From Chrysomallon squamiferum (taxonomy: Eukaryota; Mollusca; Gastropoda; Neomphalida; Peltospiridae), in the NCBI GenBank assembly GCA_012295275.1, contig CM022673.1, forward strand, positions 9,640,788 through 9,702,787: 62,000 nucleotides of DNA, in the 5' to 3' direction. The notes under the pieces were generated by a model that was not told where the DNA came from, did not search any database, and worked only from the letters and a program-made list of their open reading frames with translations. Shown one piece after another: positions 1 through 12,649 of this stretch. A program made the translations under genes and the position numbers. Each line of letters starts with the position of its first letter. Position 1 is the stretch's first letter.

Positions 1-2903
1 ATCTCTAAATCTGAAGGCCAGTATCTGGCTAGGACTATCAAATATGCTGGATCTGTAAGCATTATATATTTAATTTCAGTATACAATTTTACTTTTGATA
101 TCACATTGCTTATAGAAATATAAAAAATTAAATATATATTTTTATTATTATTATTATTTTTATTTAATTAAAAGTGAGGTAATGAGGGAAACTGTATCAA
201 TGAATCCTACTGCATTACTGAAGATTGGTGTCTTCATTTTTATTCTTATTTTAATACTCATTCATTCATCTGTTTCATTTTACAGGTGTTAAAAATCTTG
301 TGGTCTTTCAAATTTTTGCATCAAGAGTATAACCAGAAGGGTTACACTGAAAGAGATTTCCTTCAGCATTCAGCGTCTCCAAGGTAAAACTAAACTGCAG
401 TGTAATGCTTTATTCATCTCCTGCTGTTAAAAAAAAAAAAAAAAAAAAAACTATATTAATGTGTAATATTTTGTTTTGTTATTATAGAAAAAAAAAATAA
501 AGAAAAATAAATAAATAAAAAAAAAAAAAAAAAAAACAATGATAGAGCAAATCTCTAAGCTCTTTATTGATTCTGTGATTGGTGTAGAAAAGGTTACAGC
601 ATATGTCTCTTATTAATGGAAACAAAACACACAAAAAAACACAGCAATAAGTGAAGAAGGGAATAGAAAACAGATGCATATTTTGGAGAGACACACACTC
701 ATTCTTTTGATTCATTTAAAAATAAAAAACTCTTACTGTATAATGAAACTGTATTGTTAATAATTAAAAAATAACGAAAATTAGATTGGATTTGTTTTCC
801 TTTCACTTTTTATATTACAAAATGATTTTAAATTTGTTTTAATATTCAATTGTTGTGTTTTTTTTATTGTTTTTTTTACTTTCATTAATTGCAGACCTGA
901 AGGATCGAAACCATTCAATGACAGTACTCTAAGTGCTTCTTCCAGCAATCACACAACACCTTACAACACCCTGAGTCGACCCATGTCTGCCCAGGGCTAT
1001 GACGACAACACCCTAACACCAGGACGGCCTTTACAGAAGAGAGTGAAAGACCCGTACGAAAGCAGGGCGGAGATGGATGGCTACCTGGCAATGAACCAGA
1101 GCAATTCACGAATAAATGCTGAGGGTTAGTTCATAGTTCATTTCTTAAAAGAATGAAAAAAAAAAACCCATAAACACTGAGTATATTTTAATGTTCATGG
1201 TATAGTTATTTATTACTGAAGGAAGGATTAAAAAGAAAGTGTGTGTGTTAATGAAGGTGAGATGCTTTCTGCTAATAATTAATTCAGGCATTTTTTTTTA
1301 ACCTTGTAATATATGAATGTTTTATATCTGGTTTTTTAACTGATAAAAATACTGTTGTTTGTTTAGTTAATGTAGAAGGAATTAAAGTATTAAAATTTTT
1401 TGAAAATGACACAGAGTTGTTCATGAGTACAGTTAAATATGATATGTAGGTATTAGACCTTTCTGATGGGATCTTGAAAGCATCTTTAACTATTTGATTT
1501 GAAACTATTTCTTATTTATTTGTGGTTAGACAGCTCTGGTTTTCATAATCTTGCTGTTTTGCATTAAGGTCAATTCATATTTGTGTATTGGGAAATAATG
1601 TTTCAAAACACAGCTATATCCTTGAATACCGTGAATACGTGTCTTGGTTCTGTTTTTTTATGTAAAAATAATTACTGTATAATTATAATACTGATAAAAG
1701 CGTGTACTTGTTTTAAAATTTATTTGATTTATTTTGTTTTTTTAATTTCCAGGTGATAGCTACTATGACAGAAAAAGAGTAAGGATGTGTTTTGATTTTT
1801 ATAATTTAGATACATTTTTAAAGAATTATGATTTAATAGATACAAATATTGATTTTTATATTCTTATTTTTCTTCTTATTTTTTTTTTATTAAATGACTA
1901 TTAACTTCATAATACATACATTTACAAAAATACCTTCTTAAATTTCTGCAGAAGTGCTGAATTTGCAAACAAAACTCTTTCTGAGAATAATTCTACTTGC
2001 ATAGAGGGATTTATCGTACATTATTATTTGTATGAATTCTTATCTACCAGATGTCAAAAACTATTCTACAATTTGTTTTCAGCCAGAGGAGATCCCTCTC
2101 TCTGATATTGGACCAGGTTACACACCCATAGATGAACCTCGCCCCCAGAGAACAAAACCCCCAGTCGGAGGTGTGGCTCTCTTCCCCAATTTACCTCCAG
2201 TGAGTAATTAAATCATTTATTAAGGGCTAATATCATTTATTTAACTAAAATTAAGGACTGAGCTTATGCATATGGAAAAAACAAAAAGGGAAATTTGGAA
2301 GAAAAAACTGATTCACAGATGATGTAGTGTGATGGGATGAATTTGAATTTTTAATTAATTAACTAATTTGTTTTTTCAATTATGGTAATATAATAATGAA
2401 ATGAATTTTGGAAAAAATAACAAAATGAAATTGTTCTCCAGCCTTTATAATGATTTTTTTTTTTTTTTTTTAATATCAGTTTGTAAATCAGGATTCTTAT
2501 TTTGTATGAAAATATTCAGAATTATTACTTCGTTTTAGTATTGTTTGACTGTGATCTCTCCTGTTCCATAAAATTAATTTTACACATGATGAAATAATAA
2601 CTGAAAAACGGTACTTGAAATCTCTCCATATAATTATTACCATTTACCAACTATCAGTTATAAAAATTTTTTTAAATAAATTAAAAATAAATAAATGATA
2701 ATTTCACATTAGTGTTTGTTTTTTTTATTCTTCAGGGTGAACAGCAGCTAGATCCTTATGCAGGTGACCGAGGCAGCTCCCCGGAGCCTCTGTACGCCCA
2801 GGTGAAGAAGGGAAATCGTCGCCGCAACGACGACTATGTTCACACCAACAAGCTGATGCTGGACAACAGCGGACCGCAGGGAGGAGCCGATTCCTGGGTC
2901 TGA
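1..2903 (+). CDS. p120/delta-catenin family protein (ARVCF/PKP4/CTNND2-like), C-terminal part
   Basis: Six exons join in frame: 1-54, 286-383, 895-1124, 1753-1778, 2083-2199 and 2736-2903, giving 230 codons plus stop; the 5' part lies outside the window. All visible introns are GT-AG. The first two exons encode the end of the last armadillo repeat (VLKILWSFKFLHQEYNQKGY), matching the family pattern of a Trp-containing helix followed by a KxGWxxxxF-like segment. A Ser/Thr/Pro-rich tail follows, with several Tyr in acidic context (DSYYDRKR, EPLYAQVKKG, DDYVHTNK). The protein ends in DSWV, the PDZ-binding terminus typical of delta-catenin, ARVCF and p0071 and absent from vertebrate p120 itself. 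By family knowledge it binds the cadherin juxtamembrane region at adherens junctions, and the DSWV end binds PDZ scaffolds. Which paralogue it is cannot be told; invertebrates usually have one. No part looks broken. Confidence 0.88.
1753..1778 (+). other. 26-nt microexon of the catenin gene
   Basis: The exon is flanked by a TTTCCAG acceptor and a GTAAGG donor and encodes GDSYYDRKR together with one base of the preceding exon. It is needed to keep frame: the upstream exon ends in phase 1 and the downstream exon begins in phase 0. Skipping it would join 1124 to 2083 and reach a TGA after seven codons, removing the tail and the DSWV PDZ ligand. Confidence 0.75.
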
Positions 2904-3214
2904 TGCAGAACTGGGGAACAATTCATAACGGGGAAAAAATGTTTTTAACACAGGACCTGCTGAGAGAAAGAAAATACAAAAAAATCAAGGATAAATCTTC
3001 ACTTGCAGACTGAGACTAAGACTCCAGTGAAAACTGTCTTAAATAATAAATAAAAAAAAGGTTGTGAATGGAATTTTATAGATCAATATCAACAATAAGA
3101 TTGTTGAGAATTTGTTTTTACATCAGTAATATGTATGTAAATACATATTAATATGTATAGAACTTCTTTTGAAGATACACTGCTTTCTAAAGGGAGGTAA
3201 TACAAAATGAACAC

Positions 3215-3220
<6 letters not shown>

Positions 3221-3261
<41 letters not shown>

Positions 3262-3275
3262 GTGTGTGTGTGTGT
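3221..3275. repeat. (TA)n(TG)n compound microsatellite
   Basis: About 37 bp of TA dinucleotides runs directly into about 18 bp of TG. It explains the Tyr/Ile- and His/Thr-repeat reading frames on the minus strand here. Confidence 0.97.
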
Positions 3276-5529
3276 ATAGAACTGGACATAATCTTTGTAA
3301 AGAAAAATGCAACACAATGTGTCTTTGAAAAGGAAAGAACAAAATATTAATCTTTAGTTTTAGATATGCTGGAATTTTAAAATGCATGTTTAAAACTGCA
3401 AAATGAGGTGATAGTGACATAGTGTCTTTAAGGAAAGTGATTTCACATGCCCACCATAGCAAGCCGTAAAATCTATCAAGGCAGACATTAAAATAAAAAA
3501 TAATGACACAATACCATTGAAAAATATTGCCTATATAATGAAGGTATTTCAAATAAGCAACTCAGAAAAGCTTGTTAATGGAAATACAGACAAACATTTC
3601 TTTTTGTACTCACATTGGTATCAAAAATGTATTTTTTTTTTATTTTTTTTTTTAAGACATGATTTTTTGATTGGACAGAAATTTACAAATCTGTAGATGG
3701 AAACATTGAAGACAATAATTCTTTTTTCACACATGAACTACTGAAATATGTTTTTAAAGAATGTTTAAAACATATTCCATGTATCTGAATAGAAAAAATG
3801 TATTCCTTTTACTTGAAGCAGGCATTCAAAATCTTGTGTCATTGTTTCAGAATGTGGAAAAAAAACCAAAAACATGGGTGCTGAATAGTACTTAAACGAG
3901 TACACGGAATGATGGCTTATTGCCTGTGTTAAATTAACTGATTGACAGTCATGTGCAATGACATTGAGGAAAATGCCTCAAAAGATCTGACAGTTTTTAC
4001 ACAACATAAATATTTTTATATTTCATACATAGAATAAGTTTTGTTATTTCCCAGAGGGGTGTAGTAGAATATATTTCAGTAATTTTCATTTTCTTTCACA
4101 TTCGTTTTCAAGATGTGAATCTCTTGGACACGTATCTTATTTATTCCAGTGCTTGCATTGTTTTAAATTCACATCTTTTTATGTTGCCAACATTGAAGAC
4201 TTTTTTTCAAAATTAATCTTTTCAAGTCAAAAATTCATTCAGTAGGGTCAGGACTGTTGTGAAAAAGATTTGTTAACTGATCAGTTTATTAAATACATTC
4301 TTATTTACACATGTTTAAAAGATACAATTTATTTTTGATACACACAGACAGAGATTTGTTCTGTAGATACCATCTTCATGAAACATTTGATAAATCTTTA
4401 AAATGTTTTCCTTATCAGTTTTAGCATTTATCTCAAATTTAAATCATTTAACCCACCCACTACTGTACATTTCATATTACTGACAAACAGTATCAAATCT
4501 GCTGTCTCAAGTCTGTAAGATATTGATAGAATTTTTCATGATTGGCAGTCTGTTTTTCTTCTTTTTCGTTTTAAGTTGTGTCACATTTGTTAATATAAAA
4601 CATTTTTAAACATATTTAATGTGGCCATTTTAAAAAAAAATTTTTTTTAGATTCATTTGTTTTTCTTTTCTGATTTAAAAAAAAAAATCTGTCTCCAATC
4701 TTTGTATGGTCTTCTTTCAATTGTGAATTAATAAGAAGTTTCATGGTCTCTGAAATAGGTATCATAATCAACACTTACAAACATTCCTTATTAATATGGA
4801 ATCATTGCACATGAAGTGTAAATTCTTTTCTTTTTTTTACCAGATATCTTTACAGTTGTTAAGAATAGTTGCTATTTTAAATGTTTCCTGTCATATTATT
4901 ACAGAAACTATCTTTAAAATTACCAAAACCAAAATAAATGTTAACCAATTCAGTATATATAAAACGTGACTTAAAAAGATTTAAACTGAGATTTTTATTA
5001 TAATGAAGATATGACTGTTAATGTCAATGAAGTAGGTGCATTTTTTTCATGCTACAATATATATTTTATTTTAAAAAATCCATTTCTTTTACTGATTAAA
5101 ATTATATTGTAAAAAAAAAAAAAAAAAAAACCAAAAAACCCCACTAATTTAAAATGATGGTTTAGAAAATAAAATAAATAATTTTAATTACATGATAAGA
5201 AGAATTATTTTAATTGGCCAAACATGCTCGGAACTGATATTTAAGTCACCTTTTTTTCTTTCTTTTTTTTTTGTAATAATGATGTAAGCTTCACTGAGTT
5301 TTCCATTTCAAGTTTTCCATCATCTGTTTAAAACAGTAAAATCATGTAAACCGGAATTCACTGTGTCTATGCACTGTGTAATTTTTATTCAAGTAAAAAT
5401 AAGTAACATGCTAATTATCAAATAATCAAATCTGTTTCAAATTTTGGAATTGTAAATTCTCACATTTTTAACAAAGTAGAAGCATCAATAATTTAATAAG
5501 ATTTATATATGTATATCTTGTGAAAAATC

Positions 5530-5534
<5 letters not shown>

Positions 5535-5566
<32 letters not shown>
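5535..5566. repeat. (AT)n microsatellite
   Basis: About 32 bp of uninterrupted AT dinucleotide. Confidence 0.97.
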
Positions 5567-5568
<2 letters not shown>

Positions 5569-6174
5569 TATCACATTAATAATAAAACTGGGTTTTAAAC
5601 TTCAGAAATAACACAAACATTAAAATGTTATTTAGAAATTGTTTTTAATACTGTAAATAATTACAAACCGCATGTGTTGAATTATATTTTTGAATTATTA
5701 CATTTTTAAAGACAATTTTCTTTTCTCTTTATTTATGACATGGTAGTCATATGAATATTCTATCAAAAAACAGGTGAAAAACAGAAGAAAATATTTATAA
5801 GATATTGTGTTTAAAATAAAGCTGTATTCAATGTCTGTAGCATATATTATTAAATATTGTTATTAATAAAAGTAATAATTGATAATTTTTATGTATTAAA
5901 GTTATTTAATAAAAATGATAAATTCATAAAATGCCTTGTTTCATAATTAAACCAGTTAAGACTTCATTTTATAACTAATTTTATAATCTTTTTTTATATT
6001 TTTTTAAAGAATTTATTTCACTATTGCCAAATTATATAGTCCATGATCATGTGCCGTTATTTTCATTGGCCTTAGCTTGTTTTTTTTTTTTCATATTTAT
6101 AGTAATAATAATAGTAATATTTATAATAAATTATGAAAGAAAAATCAATGTACATGTCATAAGGGTATATAGAG

Positions 6175-6177
<3 letters not shown>

Positions 6178-6218
<41 letters not shown>
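6178..6218. repeat. (GT)n microsatellite
   Basis: About 20 perfect TG units; the source of Cys/Val- and His/Thr-repeat frames on the two strands. Confidence 0.98.
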
Positions 6219-6219
<1 letters not shown>

Positions 6220-7069
6220 ATAAGTAAATATTAAGTTGTAGTAATACAGTATTCAGGCCTCTGTTTGTGTTAGTAGAGATCAGATCCAGGTGGGGAACTC
6301 TGGTAAACACCATCTCTGTTTCTTGTCATTCTGTGGATGTTTTTTTTTATAACCATAGAAATTATATCCATGACAATGATGGCACTTTCTTTTCTTTAAT
6401 ACTGTCTCTGCTTGTTGTTTTAGAAATGATTAAGTTACTAATATAGACAACATCAGTTGACTCACTGTATATGTTTACAAAACTTTAAGATACAACTCCC
6501 TCTTTGACAATAAAATGTCAGATGTTGATCTTGTTGAAGAATCAGAATTCAGATTTATAAGTAAAATAAAAATTTAGATATTTTATAGAAAATTGAAACG
6601 TATTTGCTTACAAGTAAGTGCGAATTAAATAAATTTTGTTAAGAATATTTAATATAAAAATAAAATAAGTACATGCTTGTTAGTTATGTGCTGACAAAAT
6701 AATAATAAATAATGTTTTGCTATATTATTTATTAGCTTCAGTACTGATAAAATGAAATTTAATAAACTTGTACACCAATCATGTTAGAATGCAGGCCACA
6801 CTATCAGAATGTATTCATGATATGATGATGATGGTAAACTGAAATATATAAATTATGAAGTAAACACAAACACATAAACATCAGTTCAGAAATACTTTTA
6901 AACTAAAAGTTTAGATATTTACTAATGCTCTGTTAAGATAATAAAAAAAAAATCTTTTGTTTGCTTTATTCTTTATTCCTTTTGCATTGTATACAGAAAT
7001 AATGTAAATAACTAAATGAATATATTTTCACTATTTCTTTGCATTGTGGAATCTACACTTTAATAAATA

Positions 7070-7070
<1 letters not shown>

Positions 7071-7109
<39 letters not shown>

Positions 7110-7111
7110 AC
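7071..7111. repeat. (CA)n microsatellite
   Basis: About 16 CA units with one TA interruption near the right end. Confidence 0.97.
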
Positions 7112-8255
7112 ATTACGTATTCTTGCAAAATTATTTTTTATTTGTTGTTGCTTTCCAGTTTTAACTAACAATAAAGTAGACTATAAAATAATAAAGTTGA
7201 AATGGTGGTTGGGTATGGTATACATGGAAACTGATTTGCTCTGATGTCTTTTAGAGTTGATGGAACAAAATGTGGCAAAAGCCGTAAATGATGACATCAT
7301 AATTCCATCATGAAGAGGTAAAATGTCAGTGTTCAAATTTTTTGTACCAAAATTATCTTGTCATAATTTGTCACTGTCAGTGCTCAAACCAAATTAAATA
7401 ATAACTTGTAGGTATAAAGATATATATATATTTTTTAGATCACTTGTACATATTACTGCAGGTACTCTGTGAACTGTTTAATTACAAATTGCTTTATAAC
7501 ACTCAGCTAGTCTTTGTCATTGCTCTATTCAATATTATAAATGGTTTTCTCTACAAATGGTTTACTGCAGTTGAGGCTAAATAATTATAATCTTACAGTT
7601 GAAGATAATCATATTTTAATGTCTGACCCTGTTTAAAGATGTATATTTAATGACTGGGCATTTTTATTCTCAGGATGTTAACCATCTGTTGTTTATAATT
7701 AAAAATTTCAAAATACTTTTTCTGAAGGTTCAGCACACAAACACACTTTGTTTGGTGCACAAAGTTTTAAAAAATGTTTGCAGAACATTATCATTATGTG
7801 ATTTTTAAATTCAGACTTGGCTCCTATTACCTCGATACATTCTTATATTCCAAAATCGAAAAATATAGAAATCTGATGTTCTTCTGTTGCCAGATACTCA
7901 ACTTGTTGAAAATGGTCTATCTTGGAACAGAGAAAAATAACTGGGAATTGACGATGGTCAGTATAAAGCCATTATGAACAGCACCAACTTGCATTAACCT
8001 TTTCATGTGTAGAGTTTTGTCTCACTATTTATTTAGAAAACTAACCCTTTGTAAATGATAATCTTTTCTGTGTAGTAATGAAGTGAGATGATGCTCATTG
8101 TTAAAAGTTGTCAAAATTTGTCCAGTTTTCAAATCATTGTATTATACATGTTTTTTGTTTTTTTTAATATAAATGCAAATAAATATTTAAACAAAATTGG
8201 TGTAGTTTGTTAATGTATTTTTTTTGTGCTGACACAGCTGCTTAAATTCAAGGGA

Positions 8256-8257
8256 TT

Positions 8258-8292
<35 letters not shown>

Positions 8293-8293
8293 G
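8256..8293. repeat. (TTTA)n microsatellite
   Basis: About nine TTTA tetranucleotide units followed by a T/A homopolymer patch. Confidence 0.95.
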
Positions 8294-10138
8294 TATTTTT
8301 TTTTTTTTTAAAAAATTCTTATAAACCTTTCTTGGCTCGCTTGCAGATTCATTCTTATAATAATTTCTTCATTCTAAAAACAACCACAAAAATGCACATC
8401 TTTCCCAATATCAAATACATGTGTAATAAAGTAAGCATTTTTTTTTTTTTAACTGTTTTTCTCACTGTACAAAATCCTTCTTAAAAACCCAAATGAAAAA
8501 AGTAAAAAAATAAAAATAAATGTGCAAGTAAGTTTATATAGACTTGGTCATTAAATGAAAGAACAAATTAGAATTTACATTCTATGGTCAAAAATTTGGA
8601 AAAATGACACATTAGTGCTCAGAAAATTTTGATTTGACAGAATCTTTTTTTATGATTAAAACAAATGATATGGAAGTATTTTGTACTTTCATAACAAAGA
8701 GTTAAATGCACAGAACTACAAAAATAGACCAAACTGTATTTCAGCTGAAATTTTTTTCTTTATAAAGAATAATTGCTAGTATAGTCAATTATTATCAATT
8801 TTGCAACATGCTTTAGGCTTATTATTGTAAATAAAATTGTCTTTATTAACTTTTAAATGTAGCTGTTTATTTTAAAAAAAAAAAAAAAAAGTGCAGTTAT
8901 TATCATTTGCCACATACTTTACACTTATTGAAAGTAATCACCATTTTGAACTTCAGGTCTCTAACTCATTATCATACAGAGTTGAAAAGTCTAAAACACA
9001 AACAGTTTGCTTTTTTTCTAATACTTTCTACACACCTGAGGTTTGCAATTTGTTCAAAGATCATATTTAAACATTTTCTAGCTAATATATTTTCTAAATT
9101 ATAAAAAGATAGTTATGTATTTAATTTGTTGGCAGCAGATAATCATGTTGAACGGTAAATTTGATTAAATTTTATGCCTTTGTTTATTTTTTCCCCATTT
9201 TCCTTCTCTTTTTCAGTTAAGTGTAACAATTTAAGAGTAAATAACAGCATCCATGGGCTTTTTATCTTACTGTCATACCTTGTTATTAAGAAAGGTTAGT
9301 GAACTGTAACAAATTAACAATGCTGCAGAAGTATAAAAATATATTTAGGTTATTTAAAGGTACTACAGATAGAATATTTTGATGGAAAATATGGAGACAT
9401 TTATATTTTACCATTATTTTCCTTGAAAGGTTCTATAGAAAAGCATTCTAGTCTGAGCATTTTAAATGTTAAAGCTAATTACAGGTATTTTATTAATAAA
9501 AAGGTGTTACTATTTAAAATTGTGAACTAGAAATATGACAAGGCATAATATTTGTGCATTATTTTGGAAAAAAAAAATATTAAAAGAAAAAATAAACACT
9601 GTTATTATGAAGTATTAATATCATCATCATCATCATCGTTGTTGTCATATCAGTAGTGTCTTTTTTTTAACCAAGTAAAAAAAATTAAATTAAAAATTTC
9701 TCTTTTAATAAAGATATTTGTTTGAATACTGTTATTCTAAGTGCAGATCCAGGCTAGGTAACTGGGAGGAGTGGATTTCTCACTGCTTTCAAACACCCAA
9801 AATTATTTTCACTGGTTTTGAAGAGCCTGCCTGTCTACATAGGTAACTTTTAATATACATATATATATATATATTATGTGTGTGTGTGCAATCAATATTA
9901 CTAATCAAATAATCTCCATTGAAATGCTGATAAATTGTTACCAAAATGCAGTTTGCCCATTAAATCAATATCAAATTAAAACTGGAATTAATATATTTAT
10001 GTTGAATATATTATTACAACTGCTTCCGTTGCTATTACTATTTAAATAATATAAACATTTTCTAGACAGAACTAGTATTTGCTAAAATCTTTTAATCTTT
10101 AATATTTTAATCTACATTTTACCTGAACTTTTACACTA

Positions 10139-10139
<1 letters not shown>

Positions 10140-10179
<40 letters not shown>
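10140..10179. repeat. Poly-A run
   Basis: About 40 consecutive A residues. It could be the tail of an old retroposed sequence, but no body is recognisable to its left. Confidence 0.95.
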
Positions 10180-10181
<2 letters not shown>

Positions 10182-10904
10182 TCGATCAAAAATGTTAACA
10201 TAACTTATTATACAATCATCCAGTAATTATATGTAATTTTTTAATTGGATTATCAACTGGAGTTATATGTAGATGATCTTTTAATGTATTACAATGTATC
10301 CAAGCTGTGTACATATTGTAGAAATATAAAAATATTTTCCTGTACAAAATCTGTACATAAACATATCACAAGCAGAGGCTATACAGTTTGTAAAAATATT
10401 GAAAATAAATATTTCACATTTTATTTGTTTTGTGAAACAATGTTTAGAAATGTAATCTTTTGCTTTTTCATATTTTTAAACATATTAATTATAATTACTA
10501 TTATTACTGTTGTTGCTGTTGATGTTACTCATTATTTTTTATTTTTTTATTTAGTTGTACGAATTTCTTCAATAACTTTTTCATCTTTCCATCAATATGA
10601 TTATTCTTTTTTCTTTTATTAATTAATTATTTATTATTGCTGATGTGTTGCTTTTTTTTTTCTTTTTTACTTGAAACACATTTTAAGTGACATTATCAAT
10701 TTATCACCATCATCACCATCATAATTATTGTTGTAGTTATTATTAATTATGGCATTAGGTCATGTATATCATGAATTTATAATGTAATTATTGTTTATTT
10801 TTCAACGCCCATGTTCCCATTAACAGGAAATGAACCTACCACGGTATTTGATAAACCAGAATTCAGGAACTGGCTGGAAACAAAGAGGAAACAAAGACAT
10901 AAAC

Positions 10905-10907
<3 letters not shown>

Positions 10908-10972
<65 letters not shown>

Positions 10973-10982
10973 ATAAAAAAAA

Positions 10983-11016
<34 letters not shown>
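10908..11016. repeat. Poly-A plus (AAT)n tract
   Basis: Long A runs with single T interruptions, then about ten AAT units. The Tyr/Phe homopolymer frame on the minus strand is a by-product. Confidence 0.95.
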
Positions 11017-11017
<1 letters not shown>

Positions 11018-11299
11018 AAATTAAAAATTAAAAAATATATATATAAAATGTATGCAATCGTTCAGTTCGCATAATGATAATAATATTATAATTATTGTTT
11101 TATTTAATTTGGAGGCATTCCTAAATATTAACAATAACAGCAGCAAAGATATAAACTGATATTAATAAAACTACATTTGTTTATCCACTGCATTTTTAAC
11201 TTTAAAAAAAAAAAAAAAAAAATAATAATAATATTAATTTTCGATCAGACATTTTAAAGATTGTTATTTTGCTTGTGAAAATGTTGAAAAAGATTGCTT

Positions 11300-11425
11300 T
11301 ATACTTCGTCGTGAAATATCGTGGGTTTTTCCGCCAAAGTCCGGGTCCTTTGTATCACGTGACCTAGATTAAGATGGCTTCCATGCGAAATAATTGGTGA
11401 TTTCATTTTTAAACATAAAAATAAT
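11300..11425 (+). promoter_or_regulatory. Candidate ADAR promoter and non-coding first exon
   Basis: A locally GC-richer island in AT-rich DNA. It contains TCACGTGA at 11355-11362 (an E-box palindrome) and AAGATGGCTTCC from 11371, which resembles the YY1 initiator-type motif of TATA-less promoters. A good donor (AAT|GTAAGT) follows at 11426, so 11371-11425 could be part of a 5' UTR exon spliced to the start-codon exon at 12647. The ATG in the YY1-like motif opens an eight-codon upstream frame (MASMRNNW, stop). The assignment rests on motifs and position only. Confidence 0.45.
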
Positions 11426-12646
11426 GTAAGTATGATGTTAGTGATCATGTGTTTTACAGGATATTTAAAAATTTAATTTTCATATCATATTTTAAACATT
11501 GTTAATTAATGTTGTCTGGTGAAAAAAATAAATTAAAGTCCTATATTTTCATTTTAGAATCGGATGTACTATCACTTTATGATCAGTATCGAGTAGTTTC
11601 GGTTTCGCAACAGTTTGAAATTTTGCTTTCAATACTTAATAGGTTTAAAAATTTTGATGAATAAAAACAAATAATTAAAATAGGATTGTTTATACAGAAT
11701 AAACACCAACAAATTAATTACCTTGCACATTGTTACAGTATTATTTTTATCAATAATTTTGTAGCCTCGTTAAGAAACCGCACCAACCTGAACGGAACTG
11801 AGAATGATTTCGCACAAACAAAATCAGACAGATTCCGTACTGTCATTTCATTACAGACCATTAATTTAAGACAATAAATGCAGAAAGAAAATATGCCAGC
11901 AGTTGAGTGTCAGTAATGTCAACTAAATAAATAATTTAAAATTTTCATATTAAAATATTTTGTTTGTTAATTTAATCTGTCTGTCTTTCTGTCTTTCATC
12001 AGTCTGTTAAAACACTTGAGAATATATTCATTTATTTTGATGAAAAAAGTTATTTGAATAAAAATACAATAATAATAAGTAAAGTGAGACATTTTACATG
12101 ATTATGAAACTATGTTTTTGAAATTACACAGTATATTGTAGAAATGAAATAAATTGTTACCATACGTGAAGTTTATAAAATGCCTGTTTAACTCCATATG
12201 TTATCACACTGTTTTATTATAATTAATATAAATATATTTTAATGGAGGAATAATTTATTTAGTTAATTAATATTAGTATGAACAGTCAGGAGACCAGGTG
12301 TGGCATTATTTCAATCAAGGTTTTAATGGGAGGGGCAGACTTTAAAGGCTTAAAATTATCTGGTTTCATACAAGAATATTTTTTGTTCTTTATTTAAATA
12401 AAATAAATTCTACATTTATATATTTGTTACACTGTTATTATTGCACTGGATATGCATCTACATCCAAAAAAAAAAAAAAAATGCTTGTACTTCAGTTACT
12501 GTATTCAACTGAATATTTCTTTACTATGAAATCAACTGAATTTTTTTTGTGGTATTCAGATTTAATATGGTATTTACTGACATGATCCTTATTCTGTAGA
12601 CTTAGTGTTATTTATTTTCATTTTTCATTTTTTTTTTTTTTCACAG
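11426..12646 (+). other. Probable first intron of ADAR
   Basis: AT-rich DNA between the candidate 5' UTR donor at 11426 and the pyrimidine-tract/CACAG acceptor at 12646. No other exon or element is recognisable. The short frame at 11686-11877 has no family similarity and no splice support. Confidence 0.4.
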
Positions 12647-12649
12647 ATA

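Larger units (their letters stand above)
2904..5840 (+). other. Probable long 3' UTR of the catenin gene
   Basis: No coding exon is visible. The stretch is AT-rich with poly-A/T runs and a TA/TG microsatellite. AATAAA occurs near 3047, near 4932 and at 5815-5820; the last is followed by a GT-rich stretch (TGTCTGTAG) and is my preferred cleavage signal. The 3' end is not certain without transcripts. Confidence 0.35.
5841..11299. other. Intergenic DNA between the catenin and ADAR genes
   Basis: AT-rich DNA with only short simple-repeat-driven open frames; I see no exon with family similarity and no RNA gene. A less AT-rich patch at about 9742-9845 and another at about 6240-6330 stand out from the background and could be conserved elements or small relics, but nothing identifies them. 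Confidence 0.6.

Noticed and set aside
10245-10622. 125-codon frame in the intergenic region
   Set aside because: Composition is that of AT-rich DNA (Phe, Ile, Tyr, Asn), with no signal or domain and no promoter or splice context.
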